64,000 nucleotides of DNA, from assembly GCA_029251165.1 (NCBI GenBank), contig JAQXDW010000024.1:62001-126000 (forward strand), written 5' to 3'. Position 1 is the first letter of the stretch, and the number at the start of each line of letters is the position of its first letter. This document shows, piece by piece, positions 1 through 7,139 of this stretch. The DNA is from Myxococcota bacterium. Its GTDB lineage: Bacteria; Myxococcota_A; UBA796. The notes below the pieces were generated by a model. It saw only the letters and a list, made by a program, of their open reading frames with translations. It was not told the DNA's origin and made no database searches. The translations under genes were made by a program, and so were the position numbers.

Positions 1-951
1 CCCACAGCACTCGGAACCCTGCCAGCTCCGCTCCTCGCGGTCGGTGCCGCGACGGCTGCTGCAGCGGCCTTCGCGCTCCCCATCCAGTACGTCATCGTGC
101 CTGAGGGGGTCGACACCCTCATCTCCTTCCCGGAGCTGAGTGCCTTCTCTCTGCTCCTCCAGCCTTCTGTCCTGGGTGCCGCTCTGGCGCTGGCCTGCAT
201 CGCATCAGCAGAGTCGCTGCTGTGTGCCTCAGCGGTGGACAAGCTCCATAGCGGTGTGCGCACTGACTTCGACCGCGAGCTGCTCGCGCAGGGTGTGGGC
301 AACATGGCTGCAGGCATCTTCGGTGGCCTGCCGGTTACCGGCGTCATCGTTCGAAGCACCGCCAACGTCGAGGCCGGCTCCACCACCCGTGTCTCTGCTG
401 TCCTTCACGGCATCTGGCTGCTCATCATGGTCCTCGCCCTTCCCAGCATCCTGGCCCTCATCCCTGTCGCGTCTCTGGCAGCCGTCCTGGTCTACATCGG
501 CTGGAAGCTGGTCAAGCCCGACGTGATGCGTCAGCTCTGGGAACGCAGCCGCGCACAGTTCGCCATCTATGCCATCACCGTCACCGCCATTGTGGGCACC
601 AACCTTCTGGAGGGGCTGCTCATCGGCCTCGCAGTCTCCGTGCTGCACCTCGCCTGGACCTTCTCCTACCTGGAGGTCACCACAGAGACTCGCCTCACCG
701 GTGAGATCGACATCACCCTCCACGGTGCTGCGACCTTCGTTCGGCTCCCGGCGCTGGCCAACGCCCTTGAGGCGCTGCCCAACAACGTCGAGGTCCACAT
801 CCACCTGGAGTCTCTCCGCTACATCGACCACGCCTGCCTGGAGCTGATCTCCGACTGGGAGCGCCAGCGTGAGATCTCGGGTGGCAAGTTGGTCATGGAG
901 TGGGAGACCATGGAGCACCGCAGCAAGGGACCGAACTGGAAGGCGGCCTGA
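1..951 (+). CDS. SulP family anion transporter, 5'-truncated
   Basis: Open from the first base, so the N-terminal half is outside the window; the GTG at 97 is an internal valine codon. The visible 316 residues hold the conserved SulP block with an ESLLCASAVDK segment, the GNMAAGIFGGLPVTG loop and a VRSTANVEAGSTTR stretch, then several hydrophobic helices and a C-terminal STAS-like domain of about 85 residues. SulP proteins move sulfate, bicarbonate or other anions across the inner membrane, and the STAS domain modulates transport. The substrate cannot be read from this fragment. The gene is followed by 45 bp and then the 2OG oxygenase gene on the same strand. Confidence 0.9.
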   Translation, partial: PTALGTLPAPLLAVGAATAAAAAFALPIQYVIVPEGVDTLISFPELSAFSLLLQPSVLGAALALACIASAESLLCASAVDKLHSGVRTDFDRELLAQGVGNMAAGIFGGLPVTGVIVRSTANVEAGSTTRVSAVLHGIWLLIMVLALPSILALIPVASLAAVLVYIGWKLVKPDVMRQLWERSRAQFAIYAITVTAIVGTNLLEGLLIGLAVSVLHLAWTFSYLEVTTETRLTGEIDITLHGAATFVRLPALANALEALPNNVEVHIHLESLRYIDHACLELISDWERQREISGGKLVMEWETMEHRSKGPNWKAA

Positions 952-996
952 GCCACCTGATGTCCCCATCACGGCGAGTGGTCCTGTACCATTGCT

Positions 997-1956
997 GTGA
1001 TGGGGTCACCTGCTGCTGAGATCTGTGTGCTGCCGATGGTTCAGCACAGCACGGAGCCATTCCCGCACTTCACTGCGCAGGCAGCGCTGCCGAGGGTCTT
1101 GCTGGCAGAGCTTGAGGCCCTGTTTGCTGCCCCCATCACCTGGGACCTTCACCAGGACGCCTTCTACCGAGCCTGGCTCTCCGACGTGAGCGACCGCATC
1201 GCGCCAGCCATGCAGGCCGCCCTCATCGCCCGCATGCGAACGATCACCGGGCTGCCGCTGATCGACAAGCTCCAGGTCACGGTGCAGCGGATGGAGCCCG
1301 GGCAGTACGCCAAGCCGCACACGGATCGACCGCTGGTGGGCTACGAGGTGGCTCGGCTGATCGTGCAGCTCCGTCCCGGCTGGCAGCCCAGCGACGGTGG
1401 CGCGCTGCACCTCCACCCCGACTCCGCCGGAACCGAGACGGTCATCCGCCGGCCGCCCCGCTACAACACCGGCTTCGGCTTTGTCATGGGGCTGCGCTCG
1501 TTCCACTCCGTACAGCCCACGACGGTCACCCGGCGGACCGCAGTGTTCAATTTCTGGCATGTCGGAAACACCGAAGCCCTCGCGCTTCAGATCCGGTCGA
1601 TGATTGCAGCCATACGGTTTGATCGACTCCCGACCGCCCTCGACAAGCTCATCACCGAGGCGGAGCAGCACCATCCAGAGGAAGACAGCTTCCGAGCGGG
1701 CTGCATCGCAGCCCTTCTACAGCAGTGGGGCTACCCCGACGCGGTCCTCGCTGAGGGGTACCAGGCAGGACTCGACAGCGAGGAGTGCGAGGACAGCACC
1801 GACCCCGTCCAGATCGCTGCCTGGGTGCAGTGGCTTCAGCACGAGCGATTTGACGTGAAGCGCTGGTCAGCGCTGGCCCCTGTTCTGTCCCGTGCACGCC
1901 GAGATCCCCGACTGGAAGACCTCGTGGTGCTGCTGGGTGGCGCTACGGAGGCGTGA
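997..1956 (+). CDS. 2OG-Fe(II) oxygenase-like protein
   Basis: The N-terminal 190 residues fit the double-stranded beta-helix of 2-oxoglutarate/Fe(II) dioxygenases: an HTDRP segment supplies the first His-x-Asp, a later RSFHSVQ supplies the distal His, and RRTAVFNFWH ends the core with the Arg that would bind 2-oxoglutarate. The C-terminal 120 residues have no recognisable domain. The start is uncertain: GTG at 997 is followed directly by ATG at 1000, and ATG at 1036 is also possible; none has a clean Shine-Dalgarno. The substrate is unknown; related enzymes hydroxylate proteins or small molecules. The 3' end overlaps the convergent lipoprotein gene by 14 bp. Confidence 0.75.
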   Translation: MMGSPAAEICVLPMVQHSTEPFPHFTAQAALPRVLLAELEALFAAPITWDLHQDAFYRAWLSDVSDRIAPAMQAALIARMRTITGLPLIDKLQVTVQRMEPGQYAKPHTDRPLVGYEVARLIVQLRPGWQPSDGGALHLHPDSAGTETVIRRPPRYNTGFGFVMGLRSFHSVQPTTVTRRTAVFNFWHVGNTEALALQIRSMIAAIRFDRLPTALDKLITEAEQHHPEEDSFRAGCIAALLQQWGYPDAVLAEGYQAGLDSEECEDSTDPVQIAAWVQWLQHERFDVKRWSALAPVLSRARRDPRLEDLVVLLGGATEA

Positions 1957-2488
1957 TGGGCAGGTTGGGGATCGGATCGTTCTCGCAGGCACTCCGAGAG
2001 GCATAGCGCTTGCCCGGACAGGAGCCGCTGGTCCGGAAGGTCTCTCCGTTGCAGCCACAGTAGGCGCGCAGATCACGGGTGCAGGGGCGCGCCCGAGACA
2101 TGCAGATGCCAGGAGTGTCCTCACTGCAGCCCTCTCCCTCACAGATCCCGCTGGCACAGTCGCCCCCCGAGAGACACGAGTCCCCATCTGCCAGCAGGCC
2201 ATCGCCCGACGAAGCCTCGCCGTCTGCGGCAGCCTCAGCAGACACATCGACCGCATCCTCTGTCGCAGCATCCCCTGTCGCAGCATCCTCTGTCACAGCA
2301 TCCTCTGTCGCAGCATCCCCTGTCGCAGCATCCCCTGTCGCAGCATCCTCTGCAGCAGCATCCTCTGCAGCAGCATCCTCGACGACCTCCCCTCCAGCCA
2401 CCGGAACCTCGACCACTGGAGTCATGACGGGTTGTGGTGTACTCGATGGGCGACCGGTACAGGCTAGCATTAGCGCGAAGAAGAACAT
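1943..2488 (-). CDS. Repeat-rich lipoprotein with Cys-rich C-terminus
   Basis: A short signal peptide (MFFFALMLAC) ends in a lipobox, so the mature protein should be lipid-anchored. It continues with nine near-identical acidic pentapeptides of the type EDAAT/GDAAT, then an SCLSGGDCASGIC motif, and finally a Cys-rich domain (CMSRARPC, YCGCNGETF) of Kazal-like appearance found in many myxobacterial surface proteins. The ATG at 2488 is chosen because GGAGGT lies six bases upstream and it opens directly onto the signal peptide. It diverges from the dehydrogenase gene with only 22 bp between the two starts. Function is unknown; a stalk plus disulfide-bonded head is the simplest reading. Confidence 0.8.
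   Translation of the reverse strand: MFFFALMLACTGRPSSTPQPVMTPVVEVPVAGGEVVEDAAAEDAAAEDAATGDAATGDAATEDAVTEDAATGDAATEDAVDVSAEAAADGEASSGDGLLADGDSCLSGGDCASGICEGEGCSEDTPGICMSRARPCTRDLRAYCGCNGETFRTSGSCPGKRYASRSACENDPIPNLPITPP
2250..2380. repeat. Nine 15-bp tandem units inside lipoprotein gene
   Basis: About nine copies of a 15-bp unit close to GCAGCATCCYCTGTC (plus-strand view) encode the pentapeptide array of the lipoprotein. The unit is a multiple of three, so copy-number change would alter length without breaking the frame. Confidence 0.85.
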
Positions 2489-2492
2489 TGAG

Positions 2493-2504
2493 AGACCTCC
2501 GGAG
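2493..2504. promoter_or_regulatory. Back-to-back Shine-Dalgarno sites sharing a palindrome
   Basis: The sequence ACCTCCGGAG at 2495-2504 gives GGAGGT on the minus strand, six bases from the ATG at 2488, and GGAG on the plus strand, six bases from the GTG at 2511. One short palindrome therefore serves ribosome binding for both divergent genes. The promoter of each gene must lie within the coding sequence of the other. Confidence 0.7.
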
Positions 2505-2510
2505 TTGAGC

Positions 2511-3713
2511 GTGACCGCAAGACAGTACGACGTCGTCCTATACGGAGCCACTGGCTTCACAGGAACTCAGGCCGCACGCTACCTGGAGCGCGCGGCACCT
2601 AAGGGGCTGAGGTGGGCGATTGCAGGCCGCAACGCGGCGAAGCTGGACACGATGGCAGAGGCTCTCTCTGGGGTCTCTGGGGTCGTGGTCGCCGACAGCA
2701 CCGATCCGGACTCCATCTCAGCCATGGTGGCGCAGACCCGGGTGCTGATGACCACCGCAGGCCCCTACGCCCTGTATGGCGAGCCCGTCATCGCAGCCTG
2801 CGTCGAGCAGGGCGTGGACTACGCTGACATCACCGGAGAGTCCACCTTCATCCGCCGCATGATCGACTGCCACCACGCCGAGGCCGCTCAGCGTGGTGTT
2901 CGCATCGTGCCGTTCTGTGGGTTCGACTCCATCCCTTCAGACATCGGCGCCCTGATGATGGCCCGCCACGTCCAAGCCGCCGGCCTGTCCTGCCGACGGG
3001 TGTGGGGATACTTCAAGATGAAGGGCGGCGGCCTCAACGGCGGCACCCTGGCCTCCGCGCTGAACATGCTCCGACAAGACGGCGCGGAGGCCATGGAGCC
3101 TCCCTTCTTGCTCAACCCAGATCAGATCGGCCCGTCCGACTTCATCCCCGACCTCACCCGCCCCCGAGCGGTGGAGGCCCTCAGCGGCTGGGGAGCGCCA
3201 TTCTTCATGGCACCGGTCAACTCTCGGGTCGTCCGACGGAGCGCTGCGCTGGCTGCGTCCTGGGGAGAGCCCTACGGAGAGGGCTTCGACTACATGGAGG
3301 CCATGGGGCCGGTCTCACAAGGCCAGGCACGCATGATCGCTGCCGCGATGGGACTGGTCAGCGCGACCGCAGGGTTCACCGCGCTCCACGGTCTCGCCAA
3401 GTGGCTCGGTCCGGCACCAGGAGAGGGCCCGAGCGAGGAGCAGATGGCCTCCGGTGGCCTCACCGCTCGCTTCATCGCTGAGGCCACCGACGGCCAGTGC
3501 TTCTTAGGCACCCTGGAGGCTGAAGGAGATGCAGGGAATCGCATCACGACCATGCTGCTCAGCGAGAGCGCCATGGCGATGGCGCTTCAGCGCGATGCGC
3601 TGCCGGGCGGCTCAGCACGCGGCGGTATCCTCACACCAGCGACCGCGCTCGGCGATGTCCTCATCGACCGCCTGAAGGCCGCAGGTGTGCGTCTTCAGAT
3701 CGAGGCCCTGTAG
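2511..3713 (+). CDS. Trans-acting enoyl reductase / saccharopine dehydrogenase-like oxidoreductase
   Basis: The GTG start at 2511 is preceded by GGAG and opens directly onto a Rossmann motif, GATGFTGTQAARYL. Later hallmarks are IAGRNAAKL, TTAGPYALYGEPV, DYADITGE and PFCGFDSIPSD, the signature of the saccharopine-dehydrogenase-like family that includes the mycobacterial trans-acting enoyl reductase. The 400-residue length is usual for that group. Such enzymes use NAD(P)H to reduce a double bond in lipid intermediates; true saccharopine dehydrogenase activity is unlikely. A longer open frame begins at 2079 but runs antisense through the repeats of the neighbouring lipoprotein gene, so I reject the extension. 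Confidence 0.85.
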   Translation: MTARQYDVVLYGATGFTGTQAARYLERAAPKGLRWAIAGRNAAKLDTMAEALSGVSGVVVADSTDPDSISAMVAQTRVLMTTAGPYALYGEPVIAACVEQGVDYADITGESTFIRRMIDCHHAEAAQRGVRIVPFCGFDSIPSDIGALMMARHVQAAGLSCRRVWGYFKMKGGGLNGGTLASALNMLRQDGAEAMEPPFLLNPDQIGPSDFIPDLTRPRAVEALSGWGAPFFMAPVNSRVVRRSAALAASWGEPYGEGFDYMEAMGPVSQGQARMIAAAMGLVSATAGFTALHGLAKWLGPAPGEGPSEEQMASGGLTARFIAEATDGQCFLGTLEAEGDAGNRITTMLLSESAMAMALQRDALPGGSARGGILTPATALGDVLIDRLKAAGVRLQIEAL

Positions 3714-3744
3714 TTTCTGAGACCCTGCAGTTTCGTCCCGAGGC

Positions 3745-4092
3745 TCAGTCCCAGTCATCATCCTCGTCGTCAGCGACGGGAGTGCTGTTCTCGTAGTAGT
3801 CGTCTTCTTCTTCGTCTTCTTCTTCGTCGTCCTCGTAGTCGTCCTCGTAGTCATCGTAGTCGCCCTCGTCGTCCTCTTCGACAGAGAGCCACCCCTCGGT
3901 CGCCGAGTCACGAAGGGAGGCCTTCAGGTCCTCAAGGACGATTTCAACCTCCAGATCGGCATCGCCGCATGCCTGTCGGATCGACTTCGAGCTGATGGCA
4001 TCGACGTCGAGGTCGTGATCCTCCAGCACCTCTTCGAGCTGCGGGTGAATGCGGAGCATGGCGTGAATTCTGGTCGATGGCTTGATGCGCAT
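3745..4092 (-). CDS. DUF1858/ScdA-N-like domain with acidic tail
   Basis: ATG at 4092 has a strong AGGAGG seven bases upstream. The first 65 residues look like the DUF1858/DUF542 helical domain (HPQLEEVLEDHDLDV, then an IRQACGDADLEVEIVLEDL helix), often found on proteins of Fe-S or di-iron metabolism. The usual Cys pair of that domain is missing: only one Cys is present. The last 45 residues are almost all Asp, Glu and Tyr, with no basic residue. The tail could mimic nucleic acid or bind metal. The gene lies alone, on the minus strand, downstream of the sulfotransferase. Confidence 0.7.
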   Translation of the reverse strand: MRIKPSTRIHAMLRIHPQLEEVLEDHDLDVDAISSKSIRQACGDADLEVEIVLEDLKASLRDSATEGWLSVEEDDEGDYDDYEDDYEDDEEEDEEEDDYYENSTPVADDEDDDWD

Positions 4093-4144
4093 GGATCCTC
4101 CTGAGCTCAAGGAGACGGTATAGCAACGTTGGCGAACTCTACAC

Positions 4145-4951
4145 TCACCAATTGGCTGATCTGGGTCTGATTGAGGTCCTCTTTCTTACCTTTTCTTCTT
4201 CGCTCTTGAACCGGGCGATCCAGGCTGAGCTTGTCGCATCGGTCTGAGAAACAAGTGTAGATTCGACCGCTGCGATTCCGCTGGTATCTGATACCGCAAG
4301 ATGCGCAAGGACCGCACACATGGTTGACTCCGGCTCAGCCACGAGCCGCTCGTATCTCAGCCGCAGCGGCTCGACGCCCATGCGGAGGAAGTGCGCCTCC
4401 CAGCCGGATTCACCAGCCTCAATGATTTCCAGACATCGCTGAATGAGCCACCGAGAGTAGCGAACCTCACGCGGCGAATCTCCACCAACCCACTGACCGG
4501 TCTGGAGTGCACGGGCCCAGGAGACCGCCTGCGCGATGCGATCGGCGCGGGTCAGGTAGATCCAGCGCGCGACCGATCCGGTGAGTCGGTGGCGATGGTG
4601 ATGGTGGAGCTTGAGGCCAAACCAGCCACCGGCGCTTCGCCGGTGGCGGACCCGGCAGAGGTGTGCTGCGAGCCGGGGGCGACTCCAGGCTGGACCGACC
4701 AGCGCCAGCCTCCGCCCTGCCAGCAGCCGATGGCGAAGACGAGAAGCCGGTGCTCCAAGCCTCACCTCCCAGTCCCGCAGCTGCATCGGGTTGAGGTACT
4801 CCTTGGGCGCACCCACGCATCCAGCGCGCCACAGCATCCGACACAGCAGCGTCGAGCCCGTGCGCGGGATGGAGGCGATTACATAGGTCTTCGGCGGAGC
4901 TTCCGCTGCGGGAAGGTCCCAGTCGGCACCGTTTCGGGGGTCCAGCAACAT
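4145..4951 (-). CDS. Stf0-family sulfotransferase
   Basis: The 268-residue protein has the 5'-PAPS binding loop SIPRTGSTLLCRML near residue 27, followed by the KEYLNPMQLRDW region typical of Stf0 sulfotransferases, the family of the mycobacterial trehalose 2-sulfotransferase. Further on are AQAVSWARALQTGQW and LRYERLVAEPE, which match the 3'-phosphate and dimer regions. It would transfer sulfate from PAPS to a hydroxyl, probably of a sugar or lipid. Its ATG abuts the stop codon of the phosphatidylcholine synthase gene (TGAATG), so the two are translationally coupled. The acceptor is unknown; a membrane lipid head group is an inference from the neighbour. Confidence 0.85.
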   Translation of the reverse strand: MLLDPRNGADWDLPAAEAPPKTYVIASIPRTGSTLLCRMLWRAGCVGAPKEYLNPMQLRDWEVRLGAPASRLRHRLLAGRRLALVGPAWSRPRLAAHLCRVRHRRSAGGWFGLKLHHHHRHRLTGSVARWIYLTRADRIAQAVSWARALQTGQWVGGDSPREVRYSRWLIQRCLEIIEAGESGWEAHFLRMGVEPLRLRYERLVAEPESTMCAVLAHLAVSDTSGIAAVESTLVSQTDATSSAWIARFKSEEEKVRKRTSIRPRSANW

Positions 4952-5680
4952 TCAGGCCGCGCGGTGGATCCGCCGGTGGTGCACCAGAGAGAGCACGGTG
5001 TAGTACGCGACGAAGTACATCGAGGCCCAGGCCACCGGAACCGCCCACTCCGCCGAGGGCGACCAAGAGACGGCCATGTACATGATGTAGTACACCCCGC
5101 CCAGGACCACCGTCAGCGGGCGCAGCAGCCGGGTCCGGCTGGGGTAGATGTAGTGGATCGGCACGAACACCAGCACGCTGAGCACCGCGAGAAGCGCGAT
5201 GACCGTCGCCGTCGAGAAGCCGAGCACGTAGCAGTAGAAGACGACGAGGTTCCAATACGACGGGAAGCCGACGAACGACTCGTCGGTCTTGGCCTTGGTC
5301 TGGCAGAAGCCATAGCCGCTGGCCAGCAAGGGCATCAGCGCGGCCCAGTACTGATCCGTCGGCAAGATGCCCAGCAGCGGCAGCGCCAGGGCGGGCAGGA
5401 AGGCAAAGGTGAGGAAGTCGATGATGTTGTCCAGCGTCGAGCCATCGAAGGCGGGCAGGACCTCCTTGACCCGGGCCAGGCGGGCCATCGCGCCGTCGGT
5501 GGCGTCGACAAACATCGCCACCCCGTTGAAGAGGAAGAACAGCGCAGCGCCACGCGCATCGCCCTGACTGGCCTGCAGCAGGGCGATCATCGAGAAGAAC
5601 GCTAACGACAATCCCAGTCCGGTGTAGCCATGGACTCCCCAGGCCATCAGCTTGCGGGTGGTAGGGTCTTCGCGGTTCAA
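4952..5680 (-). CDS. pcs: Phosphatidylcholine synthase (CDP-alcohol phosphotransferase)
   Basis: The CDP-alcohol phosphatidyltransferase motif is intact: DATDGAMAR, then GSTLDNIIDFLT, giving the four metal-binding Asp residues. The surrounding sequence (VKEVLPAFDG, AFLPALAL, KTDESFVGFPSYWNLVVFY, PIHYIYPSRTRLLRPL) follows the rhizobial phosphatidylcholine synthase, which condenses choline with CDP-diacylglycerol at the inner membrane. At 242 residues with about eight hydrophobic helices the length is normal. The start is TTG at 5680, with GGAG about ten bases upstream; an ATG at 5647 is the alternative. It heads a two-gene unit with the sulfotransferase. Confidence 0.88.
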   Translation of the reverse strand: MNREDPTTRKLMAWGVHGYTGLGLSLAFFSMIALLQASQGDARGAALFFLFNGVAMFVDATDGAMARLARVKEVLPAFDGSTLDNIIDFLTFAFLPALALPLLGILPTDQYWAALMPLLASGYGFCQTKAKTDESFVGFPSYWNLVVFYCYVLGFSTATVIALLAVLSVLVFVPIHYIYPSRTRLLRPLTVVLGGVYYIMYMAVSWSPSAEWAVPVAWASMYFVAYYTVLSLVHHRRIHRAA

Positions 5681-6064
5681 GACACACTCCAGGATCGGGA
5701 CGCCGTCATTGTATCCAATGCGCCCGTCGCCCCCAAAGTTGAACCTCTACAGAACACTCCCAACCGGCCGCAGAAGACGGCATCGTCAGCGGGGAAGGGG
5801 CAGCATTGTCTGCTCAGGTCTGCCAGCTCAATGTCACCACCTGCGAAGCGGGCAGGACTGGTGAGGGGGCCGGCTCGCTCGTGGCCACAACCAGCGCCGT
5901 CACAGCCTACAGCAGCATGTCCCCTGCTAATCAGACCACGGTCTCCTCAGCACCCATGACCACGCAGTGATGATTCTCAGCAACACAATTGGATCCCACG
6001 CCAGCAGATCAAAACAGGGTTATAGGCAAACGCTTCATTCACTCTTAGACCGCGAGCGTTCGTT
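5681..6064. other. Divergent intergenic region, 384 bp
   Basis: This spacer separates the minus-strand pcs gene from the plus-strand sigma factor gene and must carry promoters for both. It is less GC-rich than its flanks, especially between 5965 and 6050. I see no convincing coding frame, RNA gene or clear operator in it. Confidence 0.6.
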
Positions 6065-7036
6065 GTGAGCCGGCGCACCCCCCTGGATCATCTGGACAAC
6101 CAGACGCTTGTGACGTCTCTGGGAAGCGGCGGTCATCGCGACGCCCTCCTCGATCGTTACCTCGCTGAGGTCGGCCACCATCCGATCCTCGACTCCGACT
6201 CCGAGCGCCACCTCGCAGAGCGCTACGCACTGACCGGTGACCAGGATGCTGGCAATCGCCTGATCACCGCCAACCTCCGCCTCGTCGTCAAGATGGCGAC
6301 CCAGTACCGCTGGCGATGGGTGCGGCTGCTGGACCTCATCCAGGAAGGCAACGTCGGGCTGACCATCGCGCTGTCCCGGTTCGACCCCACCCGGGGTGTC
6401 CCGTTTGGGCGCTATGCCGCATACTGGATACGCGCGATGATCCTGCGCTACCTCTCCGCGAACTACCGCATGGTCGATCTCGGCAGCGGCCAGCACGCCC
6501 GTAAGCTGTTCTACCGGCTCAACCAGGAGCGCGCGCGGCTCCTCTCCGACGGCATCGATCCGACTCCCCGAGTCTTGGCAGAGTCCTTCGGAATTCCAGA
6601 GTCTGCAGTCCGGGACATCGACCGCTTCATGCGCGCCCCTGCAGTCTCCCTCCACGCCGCACGCGGCGACGACGGCTCCCCCCTTGAGATGCTGCTGGGC
6701 GACAGCCGGGTGTCCGACCCCGAGCACCTCGCCGCTGAGAAAGAGTGGCGCTCGATGGTCCGCGGCGAGCTGGAGGTCTTCGGCGAGACGCTGGACGACG
6801 ATCGCGAGAAGCTCATCTGGCAGGAGCGCCTCCGCAGCACCAGCCCGCTGAGCCTCTCGGAGCTTGGTCGGGAGTTCGGCATCAGCAAGCAGCGGGTCTC
6901 CCAGGTGGAGGGTCGCCTGAAGCGTCGGCTCAAGGAGCATCTCTCCGAGGGCATCGGCTCGGAAGTCGAGAGCATCCTCTGCGATCCGCCTGGCTGGAGT
7001 CACGTCCGCTGCACCAGCTCGCTTGAGAAGCTGTAG
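6065..7036 (+). CDS. RpoH-like sigma-70 family RNA polymerase sigma factor
   Basis: Region 2 is well preserved: NLRLVVKMATQYR, then LLDLIQEGNVGLTIALSRFDP and GVPFGRYAAYWIRAMILRYL, which bind the core enzyme and the -10 element. Region 4 near residue 265 has the helix-turn-helix SLSELGREFGISKQRVSQVEGR for -35 recognition. The 323-residue length and the lack of region 1.1 place it with group 3 sigma factors of the RpoH/SigB/SigC type that myxobacteria use for heat and developmental responses. The GTG start at 6065 lacks a clear Shine-Dalgarno. A tail of about 30 residues after region 4 is not typical. No anti-sigma factor is adjacent. Confidence 0.88.
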   Translation: MSRRTPLDHLDNQTLVTSLGSGGHRDALLDRYLAEVGHHPILDSDSERHLAERYALTGDQDAGNRLITANLRLVVKMATQYRWRWVRLLDLIQEGNVGLTIALSRFDPTRGVPFGRYAAYWIRAMILRYLSANYRMVDLGSGQHARKLFYRLNQERARLLSDGIDPTPRVLAESFGIPESAVRDIDRFMRAPAVSLHAARGDDGSPLEMLLGDSRVSDPEHLAAEKEWRSMVRGELEVFGETLDDDREKLIWQERLRSTSPLSLSELGREFGISKQRVSQVEGRLKRRLKEHLSEGIGSEVESILCDPPGWSHVRCTSSLEKL

Positions 7037-7139
7037 GCGGCCGCCTCGGCGCGCAGCAGCGTGTGATTGCACCTCTGCTGTCCGATGAAACTCCATCGCC
7101 GTCCTGTCGGGGGTCTGCAGCCCGCGGTATCTTGACTTC

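Noticed and set aside
2079..2510. 144-codon N-terminal extension of the enoyl-reductase-like gene
   Set aside because: It is the antisense of the lipoprotein repeats; the Rossmann motif starts right after the GTG at 2511, which has a Shine-Dalgarno.
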